From Thermomonas flagellata (lineage in GTDB: Bacteria; Pseudomonadota; Gammaproteobacteria; Xanthomonadales; Xanthomonadaceae): a stretch of 64,000 nucleotides of DNA. A program made the position numbers and the translations under genes. The stretch covers positions 1-64,000 of the forward strand of contig NZ_JAJOZK010000009.1 of the NCBI RefSeq assembly GCF_022419185.1. Reading direction: 5' to 3'. Positions 62,112 through 64,000 of the stretch are shown here, in pieces. Below the pieces are notes generated by a model. It did no database searches, was not told where the DNA came from, and saw only the letters and a list, made by a program, of their open reading frames with translations. Each line of letters starts with the position of its first letter. Position 1 is the first letter of the stretch.

Positions 62112-62756
62112 TCACGGCAGCGGGAGGCGGGCGCGCACGCCCTCGCGTTCGACGATCACCCCGTCGCGGCGGATCTCGATCACCTGCACGCCGTTGCGGC
62201 GGTCGCCTTCGGCCATGCGCTGGCCGTCGAGGATCACGAACCTCCGCGCCGGATCGGCATCCCACACATGCATGCTCAGGCGCATCGGCGGCAGCCCGGC
62301 GGCATCCGCCTCGGGCAGGTCGGCGGCCGCCGTGGCAGCGTTGCCGGCAGGCGCGGGGGGCGAGCTCGCGGGCGCTGGCGGAGGCGTGGGCGTGGCGACG
62401 GGGGGAGGCGGCGGAGCTGCGGGCGAGGGCACCGCGCGCGCCTGCGCTGGCGTGGGGGCGGGCGGCGGTGCGAGGGCGGGAGCGACCATCCGCGGCGCGG
62501 CGGCCAGGGCCGGTGTCGCGGCCGCTGCCGCGGGCGCGTCCGTGGGCATGGCCGGTGCGGCCGGCGGCATGCGCCAGCGCCAGAGCGCCAGGCCGGCGAC
62601 GATCGCCAGCAGCAGCGCCGCCGCCAGCCAGGCGCCGCGGCGGGCCAGGAGCGGTGGTTGCGCCGGCGCCGGCGGCAGCTCCTGCGCCAGATCCGGCGCC
62701 TGGCCGCGGCGACGCTCGGCCTCGGACTTGCGCAGGGCTTCCAGGATCAGCGACAT
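62112..62756 (-). CDS. gspB: General secretion pathway protein B (GspB)
   Basis: This 214-residue protein begins MSLILEALRKSEAERRRG, the typical GspB N terminus. One transmembrane helix (WLAAALLLAIVAGLALW) and a long Pro/Ala periplasmic linker lead to the GspB domain (LSMHVWDADPARRFVILDGQRMAEGD). It works with the GspA ATPase to assemble the type II secretin through the cell wall. Its ATG overlaps the stop of the upstream ATPase gene (ATGA). Confidence 0.9.
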   Translation of the reverse strand: MSLILEALRKSEAERRRGQAPDLAQELPPAPAQPPLLARRGAWLAAALLLAIVAGLALWRWRMPPAAPAMPTDAPAAAAATPALAAAPRMVAPALAPPPAPTPAQARAVPSPAAPPPPPVATPTPPPAPASSPPAPAGNAATAAADLPEADAAGLPPMRLSMHVWDADPARRFVILDGQRMAEGDRRNGVQVIEIRRDGVIVEREGVRARLPLP

Positions 62757-64000
62757 CAGCGGTTCTCCAGGGTGCGCAGCAGGCGCGGGCCGTGGTCGGG
62801 ATCGGCCAGCGCCATCAGGGTCAGCGGGCCGGCCACGCCGTCCGCGGGCAGCCCGCGCGCGGTCTGCAGGGTGCGGATCGCCTGCCGCAGCGCGGCATCG
62901 TAGGTATCGCCGGCAGGCAGGCCGGGCAGCCGTGCGCGCAGCCAGGCCACGGCCGGGCCGCCATCGCCCGGGCGCGGCGGGGTGGCCAGCAGCGCCGGGC
63001 CGCGCCACAGCCCGGCATAGCGGCCGTCCCAGTGCGCCTGCAGCAGCAGGCGGTCGAGATCGAAGGTGTGCGTGCCCAGCTGCAGCCGCACCCGGCGCGC
63101 GTCGGCGCCGCGCAGCAGCGCCCAGGCGGTCTGCCCGTCGCGGCCGCGCAGCGCCAGCAGCAGCGGGCGGTCGAGGGCGAGCAGCGGGTCCAGGCGCGGG
63201 CTGCGGCCCTGCACGCAATGCACGTCGTCGGGTTGGCCGGTCGGCTGGCACGGCCCGTCCGCGGCCACCGTGATCGCGTCCGCCGGCAGCGCCCACAGGC
63301 CGAGCAGGGCTTGCCAGGCCGGCACCGGGTTGGCGTCGGCGCGGGCGAGCAGGGCGTCCAGCTGCGCGCCATCGAGCGTGGGTACCGGCGCCGCCGGCGT
63401 GGAGGCGGGCAAGGCGTGCGCTGCGGATGCGTTTGCCGGCGCCGGCATGCGTGCCGCGGTGGCCGGTGTGGGGCCAGCGGAGGGCGGCGACAGCCGCCAT
63501 AGCGCCAGCCCGGCGGCGATGGCCGCCACCACGGCAGCGAGCGCGAGCCAGCGCAGGTGCGGCTGCCGGTGGCGCGGCGGCAGCACTTCGGCGGCGGCGG
63601 CGTCCACCAGGCGCGCGTCGATGCGGTCGGCGTCGCGCGCATAGCCGGCCAGCAGCGCGCGCTCGGCGATCACGTTCAGCAGCCGCGGGATGCCCCCGGC
63701 ATGCCGGTGCAGGCGGCGCACCGCGCGCGCGGTGAACGGGAACTGGGTGCCGCCGGCGACCCGCCAGCGGTGGCGCAGGTAGGCCGCGGTCTCCGCCGGG
63801 TCGAGCGGGGTCAGGTGGTAGCGCGCGGTGATCCGCTGCGACAGCTGGCGCAGCTCCGGGCGGGCCAGCAGGTCGCGCAGCTCGGGCTGGCCGAGCAGCA
63901 GCACCTGCAGCAGCTTCTGGGTGGCGGTCTCGAGGTTGGTCAGCAGCCGCACCTGCTCCAGCGCGTCGGCCGGCAGGTTCTGCGCCTCGTCGATCAGCAG
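62756..64000 (-). CDS. gspA: ExeA/GspA-type AAA ATPase (5' part outside window)
   Basis: The part seen (414 residues) begins in the ATPase at the Walker B stretch LLIDEAQNL, then has NLETATQKLLQVLLLGQPEL, a sensor/helical region (ARAVRRLHRHAGGIPRLLNV) and one transmembrane helix (LALAAVVAAIAAGLALW). A periplasmic domain with a C-terminal peptidoglycan-binding motif ends the protein (YDAALRQAIRTLQTARGLPADGVAG). ExeA/GspA pairs with GspB to place the type II secretin. The gene runs off the end of the window, so its N terminus and Walker A are not seen. Confidence 0.9.
   Translation of the reverse strand: MLIDEAQNLPADALEQVRLLTNLETATQKLLQVLLLGQPELRDLLARPELRQLSQRITARYHLTPLDPAETAAYLRHRWRVAGGTQFPFTARAVRRLHRHAGGIPRLLNVIAERALLAGYARDADRIDARLVDAAAAEVLPPRHRQPHLRWLALAAVVAAIAAGLALWRLSPPSAGPTPATAARMPAPANASAAHALPASTPAAPVPTLDGAQLDALLARADANPVPAWQALLGLWALPADAITVAADGPCQPTGQPDDVHCVQGRSPRLDPLLALDRPLLLALRGRDGQTAWALLRGADARRVRLQLGTHTFDLDRLLLQAHWDGRYAGLWRGPALLATPPRPGDGGPAVAWLRARLPGLPAGDTYDAALRQAIRTLQTARGLPADGVAGPLTLMALADPDHGPRLLRTLENR

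Overview
The window is a chromosomal segment of a very GC-rich gammaproteobacterium, most likely a member of the Xanthomonadaceae/Lysobacteraceae (Lysobacter, Luteimonas, Thermomonas or Pseudoxanthomonas-like). Supporting signs are a class II DAHP synthase, two S46 dipeptidyl-peptidases (one of which keeps the catalytic residue numbers I recall for Pseudoxanthomonas DAP BII), a bTHX-like protein with an Ala/Lys tail, an OmpA with calcium-binding type repeats, and ExeA/GspB-type secretion genes. No prophage, insertion sequence, CRISPR array, tRNA or rRNA was seen. Almost all of the sequence is coding and the content is mainly core metabolism.

Layout: 1-14.6 kb holds the end of tuf and the S10, spc and alpha ribosomal operons on the plus strand (rpsJ to rplQ, with secY and rpoA), closed by a clear terminator. 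rpmJ is absent after secY, and three breaks (before rpsH, before rpsE, and between rpoA and rplQ) hold hairpins or promoter-like sequence. 14.7-23.7 kb holds dsbB, a class II DAHP synthase behind two tandem palindromes, an amidase lipoprotein, a DUF2127 membrane protein, typA, a cyclophilin, an aminotransferase and malate dehydrogenase. 23.8-26.4 kb is prpB-prpC followed by a small ion-channel-like gene in place of the usual acnD/prpF. 26.4-35.7 kb holds a SleB-like hydrolase, fadH, ompA, a secreted hypothetical protein, a pseudouridine synthase and glcDEF (glycolate oxidase). 35.7-42.6 kb holds tdh-kbl (threonine to glycine) and two S46 peptidases. 42.7-50.6 kb holds a histidine phosphatase, folC, a double-SPOR DedD-like protein, purF (without cvpA), a DUF455 ferritin-like protein, lpxH and gltX. 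50.6-54 kb is a putative zinc-homeostasis block: a Fur-family Zur, a TonB-dependent receptor and a divergent MerC-domain protein, with an AT-rich ATGTTA/TAACAT palindrome between the last two. 54-60.5 kb holds a bTHX-like protein, hutI, hutG, a nucleotide pyrophosphatase-like lipoprotein, hutU and an ATP-grasp gene overlapping hutU. 60.6-64 kb holds a ClpP-like-fold lipoprotein, an S4-domain protein, gspB and the 3' part of an exeA/gspA-type ATPase running off the window.

Recurring regulatory features: most plus-strand transcription units carry a -10 hexamer of the TAGAAT/TACAAT/GATAAT type 22-37 bases before the start codon. Four genes (folC, lpxH, fadH and the pyrophosphatase) have a -10-like hexamer ending exactly 6 bases before the ATG, which would give leaderless transcripts. 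Several convergent gene pairs are separated by only 12-22 bases of GC-rich palindromic sequence, and two of those 12-base spacers differ at one position.

I found no clearly novel multi-gene system. The best leads are the putative Zur/receptor/MerC block, the ATP-grasp gene coupled to urocanase, the palindromes before the DAHP synthase, the channel gene attached to prpBC, and the set of putative leaderless genes. Functions are assigned from recognised family motifs only; no database search was run.
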